Assembly: GCF_026344035.1 (NCBI RefSeq)
Contig: NZ_JAPKND010000008.1
Coordinates: 62,001-126,000 of the forward strand
Source: Alcaligenes endophyticus
Lineage (GTDB): Bacteria; Pseudomonadota; Gammaproteobacteria; Burkholderiales; Burkholderiaceae_B
Reading direction: 5' to 3'
Length of the DNA: 64,000 bases
A program made the position numbers and the translations under genes. Of this stretch, positions 17,353 through 26,342 are shown piece by piece (position 1 is the stretch's first letter; each line of letters starts with the position of its first letter). Under the pieces are notes generated by a model, which had not been told where the DNA came from, did no database searches, and worked only from the letters and a program-made list of their open reading frames with translations.

Positions 17353-18810
17353 TTAAAGACCGCCGAGGCTGATATATTTCATATTGAGATAATCGTCCAA
17401 GCCATGGAAAGACCCCTCTCGACCCATGCCACTTTCTTTTACCCCACCAAATGGCGCCACTTCCGTGGTGATAATTCCATCGTTGACTCCCACCATCCCG
17501 TACTCCAGGGACTCAGACACTCTAAATGCGCGAGCCAAGTTTTGGGTGTAAAAATACGCTGCTAAGCCATATTGGGTATTGTTGGCCGCTGCAATCACTT
17601 TGGCCTCGTCCGTAAACCGGAATAAAGGCGCCAAGGGACCAAACGTCTCTTCTTGAGCCACTTCCATCTGATCAGTCACCTCGGCCAGTACCGTAGGCTC
17701 GAAGAACCCATACCCTAAGGCATGCCTGCGCCCACCCGATAGCAGCTTAGCGCCCTTACTTAGAGCATCGGCGATATGCGCTTCCACTTTCTCTATCGCG
17801 GCCTCGTTAATTAACGGTCCCTGCTCTACTCCAGCTTCAAAGCCACTGCCTACTTTTAATTGCTTTACGCGCGCAGCCAATTTTTGAGCAAACTCATCGT
17901 AAATGCTGTCATGTACGTAAAAACGATTCGTGCATACGCAAGTCTGTCCGGAGTTGCGATACTTGGCAGCTATCGCCCCTTCTACGGCACGATCAATGTC
18001 CGCATCGTCAAACACAATAAAAGGAGCATTGCCACCAAGCTCCATCGACACCCGCTTCATGGTGCCTGCCGATTGCTCACACAACAACTTACCCACACGG
18101 GTAGAGCCTGTGAACGTAATTTTTCGCACCAACGGATTCGCTGTGAGCTCACCCCCTATTTGGACAGAGTCACCTGTGAGGATATTGACCGCACCGGCAG
18201 GCAAGCCTACCTGCTCGGACAAAAGACCCCACGCTAGGCCACAGTAAGGCGTTAGCTCAGAGGGTTTAATCACGATCGTGCATCCCGCGGCCAAGGCTGC
18301 CCCCAACTTTCTAGCGATCATGGAAAAAGGAAAGTTCCACGGTGTAATCGCTCCCACTACACCCACCGCCTCACGCGTAACCAAAATACGCCTGTCTTGC
18401 CAAGGTGATGGGATTACATCGCCATTAATACGTCTTGCCTCTTCTGCAAACCACTGTATATAAGCCGCAGCACTATTAATCTCCCCCTTCGCTTCGGCTA
18501 AAGGCTTGCCTTGTTCTAGAGTTAGCAAGGAAGCCAACTCATCTACGTTGCTGCGAATTCGTTGCGCCATATGCTGCAAACGCTGCGCACGTTCAGCCGC
18601 ACTCGTACGCGACCAGACTTTAAATGCTTGCTCTGCAGCCTCAATCGCCGCACGAGTCTCCGTAGCACCGCACAACGGCACGTGACCGATCAATTGTCCA
18701 TCTGCCGGGTTAGTAACCTCAACAACACGGCCATCTTGGGCGCCTTGCCATTGTCCATTGATATAATTCGTTTCTTTCAGCCAAATTGAGTTTTTGATGC
18801 TTGCTGACAT
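17353..18810 (-). CDS. gabD: succinate-semialdehyde dehydrogenase
   Basis: 485 residues in the aldehyde dehydrogenase superfamily. Glu257 in 'MELGGNAPFIVF' and the nucleophile Cys291 in 'NSGQTCVCTNRF' are in place, with 'FTGSTRVGK' and 'ITPWNFPFSM' as NAD(P)-binding landmarks. 'FGGVKESGMGREGS' at the C-terminus and the overall pattern match GabD, which oxidises succinic semialdehyde to succinate. The ATG at 18810 is preferred: the GTG 15 nt upstream lies in the AAGGAG ribosome binding site. No gabT is adjacent, so the aldehyde source may differ from GABA. Other semialdehydes are possible. Confidence 0.88.
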   Translation of the reverse strand: MSASIKNSIWLKETNYINGQWQGAQDGRVVEVTNPADGQLIGHVPLCGATETRAAIEAAEQAFKVWSRTSAAERAQRLQHMAQRIRSNVDELASLLTLEQGKPLAEAKGEINSAAAYIQWFAEEARRINGDVIPSPWQDRRILVTREAVGVVGAITPWNFPFSMIARKLGAALAAGCTIVIKPSELTPYCGLAWGLLSEQVGLPAGAVNILTGDSVQIGGELTANPLVRKITFTGSTRVGKLLCEQSAGTMKRVSMELGGNAPFIVFDDADIDRAVEGAIAAKYRNSGQTCVCTNRFYVHDSIYDEFAQKLAARVKQLKVGSGFEAGVEQGPLINEAAIEKVEAHIADALSKGAKLLSGGRRHALGYGFFEPTVLAEVTDQMEVAQEETFGPLAPLFRFTDEAKVIAAANNTQYGLAAYFYTQNLARAFRVSESLEYGMVGVNDGIITTEVAPFGGVKESGMGREGSFHGLDDYLNMKYISLGGL

Positions 18811-18955
18811 AAGCTGCTCCTTCACGCAGAATAATAAGTTTGAGGTGATAGGCTAAAAATGGCTTCCATCACGCTATCCTTACCACTGTTATAGTAAACA
18901 ACGTATTCTACGTAAGCTATCAGGATAGGAAACTCTTTTATCGACTATTCGTCAT

Positions 18956-19012
18956 CATTATTTTTTATCAGAAAAAATAATGGAAAGGTTAACAAACAGC
19001 TCCGTTAACCTT
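18956..19012 (-). terminator. tandem inverted repeats ending the acyl-CoA operon
   Basis: AAGGTTAAC (18985-18993) pairs perfectly with GTTAACCTT (19004-19012) around 10 nt. Next to it CATTATTTTTT (18956-18966) pairs perfectly with AAAAAATAATG (18972-18982) around 5 nt. On the minus strand the first stem is followed by a T-rich run, so it should terminate the operon that ends at 19042. Confidence 0.7.
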
Positions 19013-19041
19013 ACACCATCCAAAAATTAGCGAGCCTCGCC

Positions 19042-21120
19042 CTATACACCTAAGCTTGGCGGCACATCCCAATAAGCAAACCGATTCCCCCGACTTGCCG
19101 CTAACTCTAGCATCTGAGCCCTAATATGCTGCTCACCCAAGGTTTGAGCATAAAACATGGGCCCCCCGCGATAAGCAGGAAAGCCATAGCCATGCAACCA
19201 AACCACATCAATATCTCCTGCGCGATAAGCAATACCCTCTTCTAGGATGCGATACCCCTCAGCGATTAAGGGATAGAGGCAACGCTGCACAACCTCATCG
19301 GCCGTGATATCTTTGCGCTGTGCAATATCGTGTTGCTTTGCCAAAGCCTTAAACACCTCCAGCACTGCCGGGTCTTCTACGGCATTACGGCCCTCATAAC
19401 GGTAATAGCCTAGGCCTGATTTTTGCCCGTGACGCCCTAACTCAAACAAGCGTTGCACTGCTACTCGATAGGCCTCATCAGCCCCCAATTGCCCCGCTTT
19501 TTTCTGCTCTAACACTACTTTAGCCGCTACATCCACACCTGCCATATCAATCATGCGACAAGGCCCCATCGCCATGCCAAAGTTTTCTAGCGCTTTATCA
19601 ATAAAGGCAGGTGTAGCCCCTTCCAGCAACAGAAATTCGGTCTCGCGCAGATATCCTTCCAGCATGCGGTTACCTATAAACCCGAAACATACCCCCGATA
19701 CCGCTGCCACTTTTCCTATGCGTTTAGCCAAACTCATAATCGTGGCTAATACTTCAGGCGCTGTGTGGTCTCCGCGTACTACCTCCAACAAGCGCATAAT
19801 ATGCGCCGGGCTGAAAAAGTGCATGCCTAACACATCGGCAGGCCGTCCTGAGCATTCGGCCAGCACATTAACATCTAAGGACGACGTATTACTGGCAAGG
19901 ATGGCAGTAGGTTTGGCTACTTCACCCAAGCGCTTGAAGATAGCTTTTTTGATGTCAAAGTTTTCAAATACAGCCTCTATGATCAGATCGCAATCAGCCA
20001 ACTGTGTGTCCTCCAGAGTCAAACTGATAGCATTAATTCGCTGCAGCGCCTGAGCTTGAGTCAAGCGCTGCTTTGTCACTGAGCCTTGGTAGACATGATG
20101 AATTTGCTGCTGTGCTCGCTCTAAGGTTTGGGCATTTAAGTCCTGCAACACGACGGCTATCCCCGCATTGGCAAAGCTCATAGCAATGCCCGTACCCATG
20201 GTACCCGCCCCTATCACCCCCACTTTACTGATACTACGCAAGGCTAGGTTCGCAGTATTGAGCCCAGGGATACGAGCTGCCTCACGCTGGGCAAAAAACG
20301 CATGCCTAAGTGCCTTGGATTCATTCGTTTCTTTACATCGTAAAAAGGCCAAGCGCTCTCTTGCCAACCCTGTGGCAAAATCGTATTGAGCAGCCTCCAA
20401 TACACATCGCGCCGCTTCACGCATGGCATAACCACCTTGATCGGCTGCGGGCAACTCATCTATCTTTTCAGACAAGCCCGCCTTATCCTTGTCACTCAGT
20501 ACCGCCGGCAACCTGCTTAGCATTGGGTGTGAGGCGTTCTTATCCGCCACACTAATACAAAACTCCAGTGCCTGCTCCTGCCAGTCATCGTCGAACTCCG
20601 CATCTAAAAGACCAAGCTTCAATGCCTGAGCAGCAGGCAGGGACTTGCCGCTGACAATCAACTCCATCGCCAAAGGGAACCCCAACAAGCGAGGCAAGCG
20701 TTGAGTGCCCCCACTACCGGGCAACACCCCCAGCTTCACCTCGGGCAATCCGAACTGCGTACCGCTGTGCGCTACACGGTAATGGCAAGCCAAAGCCATC
20801 TCTAGTCCTCCACCTAGGACGTGGCCATGCATCGCCGCGACAACAGGTACGGGCATGGATTCTAATAAACCATGAATGTCGTTGGGATCAGGTAAGGGAA
20901 TAAAGTCCAGTTCAAACTCTCGTATGTCTGCCCCCGCCATAAAGGAGCCTCCAGCCCCTTGCAGCATCAGCACACGTATGCCTTGCGGCTGCGCCCGAAC
21001 GGAGTCCAAAATAGCTTTTAACTGCTCTCGTACTGTTTGCGAGCTTGCATTAATGGGAGGATTGTCCAACGTGATTATTCCCACAGCGCCTTGCTCTGTA
21101 TAACGAACTACTACTGACAT
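19042..21120 (-). CDS. enoyl-CoA hydratase / 3-hydroxyacyl-CoA dehydrogenase fusion, FadB/FadJ order
   Basis: 692 residues. The N-terminal crotonase domain has the oxyanion-hole 'GGSFMAGADIREF' and the catalytic glutamates Glu107 ('GGGLEMALACHYRVA') and Glu127 ('GLPEVKLGVLPGSGG'). The HAD part begins with GAGTMG (304-309) and contains 'HFFSPAHIMRLLEVV' and C-terminal 'GYGFPAYRGGPMFYAQ'. The order ECH-HAD is that of FadB/FadJ and peroxisomal bifunctional enzyme. It catalyses hydration of enoyl-CoA and NAD-dependent oxidation. It is the last gene of a minus-strand run with acyl-CoA dehydrogenase, SDR and CoA ligase, 43 nt after the dehydrogenase. A second, differently ordered fusion lies at the window start. 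Confidence 0.92.
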   Translation of the reverse strand: MSVVVRYTEQGAVGIITLDNPPINASSQTVREQLKAILDSVRAQPQGIRVLMLQGAGGSFMAGADIREFELDFIPLPDPNDIHGLLESMPVPVVAAMHGHVLGGGLEMALACHYRVAHSGTQFGLPEVKLGVLPGSGGTQRLPRLLGFPLAMELIVSGKSLPAAQALKLGLLDAEFDDDWQEQALEFCISVADKNASHPMLSRLPAVLSDKDKAGLSEKIDELPAADQGGYAMREAARCVLEAAQYDFATGLARERLAFLRCKETNESKALRHAFFAQREAARIPGLNTANLALRSISKVGVIGAGTMGTGIAMSFANAGIAVVLQDLNAQTLERAQQQIHHVYQGSVTKQRLTQAQALQRINAISLTLEDTQLADCDLIIEAVFENFDIKKAIFKRLGEVAKPTAILASNTSSLDVNVLAECSGRPADVLGMHFFSPAHIMRLLEVVRGDHTAPEVLATIMSLAKRIGKVAAVSGVCFGFIGNRMLEGYLRETEFLLLEGATPAFIDKALENFGMAMGPCRMIDMAGVDVAAKVVLEQKKAGQLGADEAYRVAVQRLFELGRHGQKSGLGYYRYEGRNAVEDPAVLEVFKALAKQHDIAQRKDITADEVVQRCLYPLIAEGYRILEEGIAYRAGDIDVVWLHGYGFPAYRGGPMFYAQTLGEQHIRAQMLELAASRGNRFAYWDVPPSLGV

Positions 21121-21163
21121 TCTGAGTCTCCTGCCAAATAAATTTTAAATACCAATATGTATG

Positions 21164-22969
21164 TCAGTACCATGCTTCTTGCATGGACAGCACTGTTTGA
21201 TCTGCCTTCTCAAGCAAGCCCAACCACGCTGGAACACGCTCCAACTCGTAAGCAAAAAAGTATTGCATCGCAGCGAACTTACCCGCAACAAATGCGCTGT
21301 CCAAGTGACTATCTTGCTTAGCGGCCATGGCCACTTGTAACCATAACCACGCAATCACAACATGCCCGAAAGCCTGCATGTACGGCGTAGCGTGTGCGAC
21401 TGATAAATCCTCATATTCCGGCTGTTGCGATTGCCGAGTCAATGCAGACAAAGTATGTAAATGTTTGGCCAACTGGGCACCATAGGCGGAAAACTCCTCA
21501 CTTTCACTCGCTAGCCCTATGGTCTGTCGAACCTGCTCAGCCCACAAATCAAAAGCGGCACCGTCCTGCAAACGTACCTTACGGCCTAGCAAATCCAGTG
21601 CCTGTATTCCGTGTGTGCCTTCGTGAATCATGTTCAGACGGTTATCACGCCAGAACTGCTCCACTGGAAAATCACGGGTGTATCCCGCTCCACCCAACAC
21701 TTGTATAGCGAGGCTATTGGCTTCTAAGCACCACTCGCTGGGCCAGCTCTTAGCAATCGGAGTCAACAGTTCAAGTAAAAGCTCAGCTCTAGCCCGCTGT
21801 TCGGCCCCTGCTGTACGCTTATCGTCAATCAGGCGAGCGCAGTACAGCACCAACGCCAAGGCTCCTTCACTAATAGCTTTTTGCGCCAATAACATGCGTT
21901 TTACATCAGGGTGTTCAATGAGGCGGGCCTGCTGATGACGCTGAGCATCAGACTTCGTACCGCGCAAATAACCTTGACGGCGCTCGCGAGCATAATCCAG
22001 CGACACCTGATAGCCCGCGTAACCCAGCATAGTCGCGCCCATACCCACATTAACGCGGGCCTCATTCATCATATGGAACATAAGCGCCAACCCTTGCCCC
22101 GGTTCACCTATGCGATAGCCTACAGCGCCTCCATTATCACCAAAGCTAAGCAGCGTATTCGGTATGCCCCGATAGCCTAGCTTGTGGTTCAGCCCCGTCA
22201 ATACAACATCGTTACGCTCTGCATTGAGACCACCGTCTGCACAAGGCAGAAACTTAGGCACCACGAACAAAGAAATTCCTTTGGGGCCCGCAATCACGTT
22301 GCCCTGATCATCCGGTATTTTGGCCAACACCAGATGCACGATATTTTCGGTCAGTTCGTGCTCAGCACCCGAAATCCACATTTTGCTGCCTTTGATCTTG
22401 TAACGCGGCCCTAATACATCCTGCTCATAGGCTGACCCATCAGGTGCGGCACGCGTCGCGATATTACCCAAGCTAGAACCCGCGGCTGGCTCACTTAAAC
22501 ACATTGTGCCAAAGTACCTACCCTCTAACTGCGGTATAGCAAACGCCTTTTTCTGGGACTCGGTACCATGAGCCATTATTAAATTCGCATTTGCGTACGT
22601 AAGCATGGGAAAGGCAGACAAACTGATGCTGCTGTAAGCAAAGAATGTATTCGCTGCCATGTCTATAACGTACGGCAATTGCATTCCCCCAACTTGCTCG
22701 TCGTGCCCCGCTGCGAGCAAGCCTGCATCCGTGTAGGCACGCAAGGCCTGAGCCACGCCATCGGGTAGGCGTACTGAGCCATCCACATACTCAGGCTCCT
22801 GAGCATCGGTTAAACGATTCAGTGGAGCAAACTGCTCTTGGGCAATTTTTTCACTCACATCCAAAACTGAATTAAACGTTTCCCGATTATGCATAGCGTA
22901 GCGTTCACGACGGCACAAATCTTCGATCTGCAACCAGTCATACATCATAAATTCTAGTGTTTGTCTCAC
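21164..22969 (-). CDS. acyl-CoA dehydrogenase, long C-terminal type
   Basis: About 601 residues, FAD-dependent. It introduces the first double bond in acyl-CoA. 'LSEPAAGSSLGNIATRAA' is the FAD/substrate loop, 'KGSKMWISGAEHEL' follows, and 'MIHEGTHGIQALDLLGRKV' carries the probable catalytic glutamate region. A C-terminal domain of about 130 residues after it marks the 600-residue subfamily used for medium, long or aromatic acyl-CoAs. I prefer the GTG at 22969, with GGTGG just upstream and no overlap with the preceding SDR gene; an ATG at 22981 or 23008 would overlap its end. Electron transfer flavoprotein genes are not in the window. Confidence 0.9.
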   Translation of the reverse strand: MRQTLEFMMYDWLQIEDLCRRERYAMHNRETFNSVLDVSEKIAQEQFAPLNRLTDAQEPEYVDGSVRLPDGVAQALRAYTDAGLLAAGHDEQVGGMQLPYVIDMAANTFFAYSSISLSAFPMLTYANANLIMAHGTESQKKAFAIPQLEGRYFGTMCLSEPAAGSSLGNIATRAAPDGSAYEQDVLGPRYKIKGSKMWISGAEHELTENIVHLVLAKIPDDQGNVIAGPKGISLFVVPKFLPCADGGLNAERNDVVLTGLNHKLGYRGIPNTLLSFGDNGGAVGYRIGEPGQGLALMFHMMNEARVNVGMGATMLGYAGYQVSLDYARERRQGYLRGTKSDAQRHQQARLIEHPDVKRMLLAQKAISEGALALVLYCARLIDDKRTAGAEQRARAELLLELLTPIAKSWPSEWCLEANSLAIQVLGGAGYTRDFPVEQFWRDNRLNMIHEGTHGIQALDLLGRKVRLQDGAAFDLWAEQVRQTIGLASESEEFSAYGAQLAKHLHTLSALTRQSQQPEYEDLSVAHATPYMQAFGHVVIAWLWLQVAMAAKQDSHLDSAFVAGKFAAMQYFFAYELERVPAWLGLLEKADQTVLSMQEAWY

Positions 22970-22982
22970 ATTACCACCCATC

Positions 22983-23774
22983 TCAAAGCGAATTAACCGT
23001 TTGTCCACCGTCTACCGTCAACACCGCACCCGTCATGTAGCTACCCGCCTCAGAAGCCAATAACAAGGCTGCCCCCACCAAATCCTGGCTGGTGCCGAAG
23101 CGCCGTTGAGGTATACGCTTCACCAAAGCCTCGGTGAAACCTGCGTCCTCGAACTCTTTATGCATATCTGTTTCTATATTGCCGGGACACAAAGCATTCA
23201 CCCGCACTTTGTATCGCGCCAACTCAAATGCCATTACCTTAGACAAATGAATCAAGCCGGCTTTGCTAGCGCCGTAACTGGACAAAAACCCACCCGGACG
23301 TATGCCTGCCGTAGAAGCCACATTGATAATCGACCCACCACCTTGTTCGACCATAGCCGCTGCCGTACGCTGGGCAAGCAGAAATGCGCCGCGTAGATTA
23401 ACGTTAAGCACAGCGTCCAACTCTTCTGGTGTTTGCTCCAAAAAAGGTTTTAACAAGGCCACTCCCGCACAGTTAATCAGCACGTCAGGCGCTCTGTTGA
23501 AATGCTGCTGTACTTGGTGCATAGCCTGATCGATGGAATCCACGCTGGTCACATCTAGGGCAACTCCCAACGCTTGGCCACCCAGCGCCTCTAAATGCTC
23601 CGCCTCTTGCCGCACCCGCTCTGTGCGCCGCGCGCACAAGGCGACATCAGCTCCGGCTTTTGCCATGGCTGCGGCCAAGTGCAAACCTATACCGCTGGAG
23701 GCTCCGCTGACCATTACCAACTTACCGCTCAGATCAAAAGCCGCACCCACCGGCTTATCATGATTTTTTTGCAT
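22983..23774 (-). CDS. short-chain dehydrogenase/reductase
   Basis: About 263 residues. The Rossmann motif GASSGIG is at residues 24-30, 'INCAGVALLKPF' follows, and the catalytic pair is Tyr167/Lys171 in 'SSYGASKAG' with Ser153/154 before it. The C-terminus 'YMTGAVLTVDGGQTVNSL' is typical of classical SDRs related to FabG. In this operon it probably oxidises a hydroxyacyl-CoA or hydroxy-acid intermediate, perhaps one that the HAD enzyme handles badly. Start: ATG at 23774 is preferred over the GTG at 23786. Its stop is about 14 bp from the next gene's start. Confidence 0.88.
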   Translation of the reverse strand: MQKNHDKPVGAAFDLSGKLVMVSGASSGIGLHLAAAMAKAGADVALCARRTERVRQEAEHLEALGGQALGVALDVTSVDSIDQAMHQVQQHFNRAPDVLINCAGVALLKPFLEQTPEELDAVLNVNLRGAFLLAQRTAAAMVEQGGGSIINVASTAGIRPGGFLSSYGASKAGLIHLSKVMAFELARYKVRVNALCPGNIETDMHKEFEDAGFTEALVKRIPQRRFGTSQDLVGAALLLASEAGSYMTGAVLTVDGGQTVNSL

Positions 23775-23806
23775 ACTTTGTCTCACTCATTTTTATCAAT
23801 ATTGAT

Positions 23807-25453
23807 TCACACACTCTCTTGCCGTATCAATTGCTCGCGCAGCATTTTTTTATTCAGTTTTCCTACACTGGTACGTGGCAAATCCGACACGAAACATATC
23901 TGCTCAGGTATGGCATAGGGCGGCAATTTACCTTCTCGTATACGTGCTCGCAGCAAATCCTGAAGCTCGGCAATCAACGCGTCATCGCCTTGGCAAGCGG
24001 GCTTAAGCGTAATAAATGCACACGGCCTCTCGCCCCACTTCTCGTTGGTTATGGCAATCACCGCTACCTCCTCCACCGCTGCATGTTCAGATAGATAGGC
24101 CTCTAACTCTAGCGACGACAGCCACTCTCCACCTGACTTGATCACATCCTTAGTGCGATCGACGATGCGAAAAGCTCCATCTGCATCTTTGACGGCCACA
24201 TCACCTGTGTGCAAATAACCCCCGCGCCATAACTGGACCGACATTACCGGATCGCGATAATAAGCGGGCGTCAGCCAGACCGAACGGGCAACTAACTCAC
24301 CCTGTTCACCCTCCTCTGACATAGAGCCATCCGGCGCCTCTATGCCCAATTGGGTCAATGGCATCGGGTGTCCTACCCGGCAAATACGCTCAGGATGTGC
24401 CAGCGCCTCAGCGCGAGTAGTACGAACAAAACTAATGACGGGGCAGGTCTCTGACATACCGTAGCCGGCAAATACATGTAAGCCTCTGGCCTGCGCACGC
24501 TTAGCCAGCGCAGGCGACATTGCTGAGCCTCCGACCATGACTTTCCAGCCGGGCAATGACAACGCCCGCTGTTCTGCCTCCACCAATATCATTTGCAGCA
24601 CGGTAGGCACACAGTGTGAAAAACTGACCCCCTCATCACGGACCAACTCAACTAGTTGCTGCGCCTCATACCTACCTGGATACACCTGCTTAAGGCCCAG
24701 CAATGTAGCAACATAAGGCAAACCCCAGGCATGCACATGGAACATAGGCGTTAGTGGCATATACACATCGTTGTACCGCAAAGCCTGGTACTCATCGGCC
24801 GTACCTAGGGCCATGCCAACTGCTAAGGTATGGGTGACTAATTGCCTATGTGTATAGGTCACCCCTTTGGGCTGACCAGTCGTGCCAGTGGTGTAAAAAT
24901 GCGTCGCGACGCTATCTTCACTCACATAAGGAAATTGGAAACCGCGCTCTGCTTGTGTGAGTAAGGCTTCGTATTCCCCCACCACGGGCAAATTAGTACC
25001 TTGGGCCTCACCGATTACCACAATACGGGGGATACGCTCTTGCAGCGCATAGACCTGCTCTAGCAACGGCAAAAATTCGGCAGCAGTAATAATCAGTTGC
25101 GTGCCACTATGCTCCAAGGTGTAACGAAGCTGATCTACCGATAAACGGATATTGGCCGTCATCAATGTCGCCCCCAACATGGGTACGGCAAAGTAGGCCT
25201 CCAGATAGCGATGGGTATCACGCTCAAGGACAGCGACTCGCATCTGCTCCTGTATGCCCAGGTCTTGTAAGATTTTCCCCAGGCGATGAACCCTGTCGTG
25301 CAAATCCAGGTAGTTCATACGCAAGCCGCCTTGCGTCACAATTTCTTGTTTACCACCCGCTTCGATGCCACTTAAGAATACTGAAGCCAAGCTCAATTCG
25401 CAATGATGCTGCTCGGTGTAATTCTGAGTTGCTAAAAAATCGGTCATAGCCAT
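23807..25453 (-). CDS. acyl-CoA synthetase, AMP-dependent
   Basis: 548 residues of the ANL superfamily. The P-loop-like AMP motif 'YTTGTTGQPKG' is at 188-198. 'FAGYGMSETCPVISF' is the A5 region, 'GYLHTGDVAVKDADGAFRIV' the A7/A8 region with 'DRTKDVIKSGGEWLSSLELE', and the C-terminal catalytic lysine is in 'PRTSVGKLNKKMLRE'. It would turn a carboxylic acid into its CoA ester using ATP. 'GGEWLSS' (rather than GENI/YPxE) places it near medium/long-chain or alkenoate-type ligases. It is the first gene of the minus-strand operon and divergent from the TetR regulator, so it is probably the entry step. Confidence 0.9.
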   Translation of the reverse strand: MAMTDFLATQNYTEQHHCELSLASVFLSGIEAGGKQEIVTQGGLRMNYLDLHDRVHRLGKILQDLGIQEQMRVAVLERDTHRYLEAYFAVPMLGATLMTANIRLSVDQLRYTLEHSGTQLIITAAEFLPLLEQVYALQERIPRIVVIGEAQGTNLPVVGEYEALLTQAERGFQFPYVSEDSVATHFYTTGTTGQPKGVTYTHRQLVTHTLAVGMALGTADEYQALRYNDVYMPLTPMFHVHAWGLPYVATLLGLKQVYPGRYEAQQLVELVRDEGVSFSHCVPTVLQMILVEAEQRALSLPGWKVMVGGSAMSPALAKRAQARGLHVFAGYGMSETCPVISFVRTTRAEALAHPERICRVGHPMPLTQLGIEAPDGSMSEEGEQGELVARSVWLTPAYYRDPVMSVQLWRGGYLHTGDVAVKDADGAFRIVDRTKDVIKSGGEWLSSLELEAYLSEHAAVEEVAVIAITNEKWGERPCAFITLKPACQGDDALIAELQDLLRARIREGKLPPYAIPEQICFVSDLPRTSVGKLNKKMLREQLIRQESV

Positions 25454-25673
25454 ATGCCCTCACCATTAAAAATGCATAGATTAGGCCTACTCTCCTCTTG
25501 TATAAGCCCAGTCTAGAAGTGACACTACCAGCCCATTAAACAAGCCCTTATAAACATCAAAAATCAGGGATAACGCTTATAAACACTCATGACCAAGCGC
25601 TTGCTCTATTTTTCATCTTACCCCTATACTCAATATCATTCCAGTACCTAATTTCAGAGTTTCAACGTTTTCT
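25454..25673. promoter_or_regulatory. divergent promoter region with a 10-bp direct repeat
   Basis: This 220-bp gap separates the CoA-ligase operon (minus) from the TetR gene (plus). CTTATAAACA occurs at 25547-25556 and again at 25576-25585, a 29-bp period. The repeats are candidate operators for the TetR protein or parts of overlapping promoters. Confidence 0.5.
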
Positions 25674-26282
25674 ATGACAAGCATCAAGCTACAAAAAACC
25701 GCGCCTAAAAACAAACCCGAGGTCGAAGACACCCGTACACGCATACTGGATGCCACGGCGAGTCTTATACGGCAAAAAGGCTTTAAGGCGACCACCGTCA
25801 GAGACATAGGCGAGGCAGTAGGCTTGTACTCAGGCAGCCTGTTTCACTATTTCAGAACCAAGCACGACATCCTGATGGAGATTCTGCGTACCGCGTTTAT
25901 TACCGTCTGTGAGCGCCACGAAACTACACTGGCAAGCTCACTATCACCCCAAGACAAACTACGACAATTTATCTATAACGAGATCCGTTTGGTGTTCATT
26001 GAGGACCAAGGCGATTACCACGCGGTGTTGTATTTCGACTGGCGCGACGCCGCTCCGGGACATTTGCCCGAGCTCATACAGTTGCGTAAACGATATTTTC
26101 AATCCTGGACCGAGCTCATCCGTCAGTGCCATGAAGGGGGGCATCTGCGTGGCGACCCAAAAATTTCTGTACGCGTATTGGAAGGCACCTTGCGCGGCAT
26201 GATGAGTTGGTATCGGCCAACAGGAATGTACAGTCCCGAAGAAATGGCTGATCAGGTGCTTATCGTTGTCGCCCGTCCCTGA
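25674..26282 (+). CDS. TetR/AcrR-family regulator of the acyl-CoA cluster
   Basis: 202 residues. The N-terminal DNA-binding domain is clear: 'TRTRILDATASLIRQKGFKA', 'TTVRDIGEAVGLYSGSLFHY' and 'FRTKHDILMEIL', with the 'YFxTKxDIL' helix end. The C-terminal ligand domain is unassigned. TetR proteins in such loci (PsrA, FadR, LiuQ types) usually bind acyl-CoA and then release DNA. Placed between a divergent degradation operon and the thiolase-importer operon, it is well positioned to repress both. The ATG at 25674 lacks a strong ribosome site. Confidence 0.88.
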   Translation: MTSIKLQKTAPKNKPEVEDTRTRILDATASLIRQKGFKATTVRDIGEAVGLYSGSLFHYFRTKHDILMEILRTAFITVCERHETTLASSLSPQDKLRQFIYNEIRLVFIEDQGDYHAVLYFDWRDAAPGHLPELIQLRKRYFQSWTELIRQCHEGGHLRGDPKISVRVLEGTLRGMMSWYRPTGMYSPEEMADQVLIVVARP

Positions 26283-26342
26283 CCGATGAGCTGATGTATC
26301 GGAGCAATAGAAACACTTACCCTTACACCTTGAGGAACACGC

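Noticed and set aside
19553-20053. 166-codon open frame antisense to the ECH-HAD gene
   Set aside because: No domain, low-complexity basic composition typical of antisense frames.
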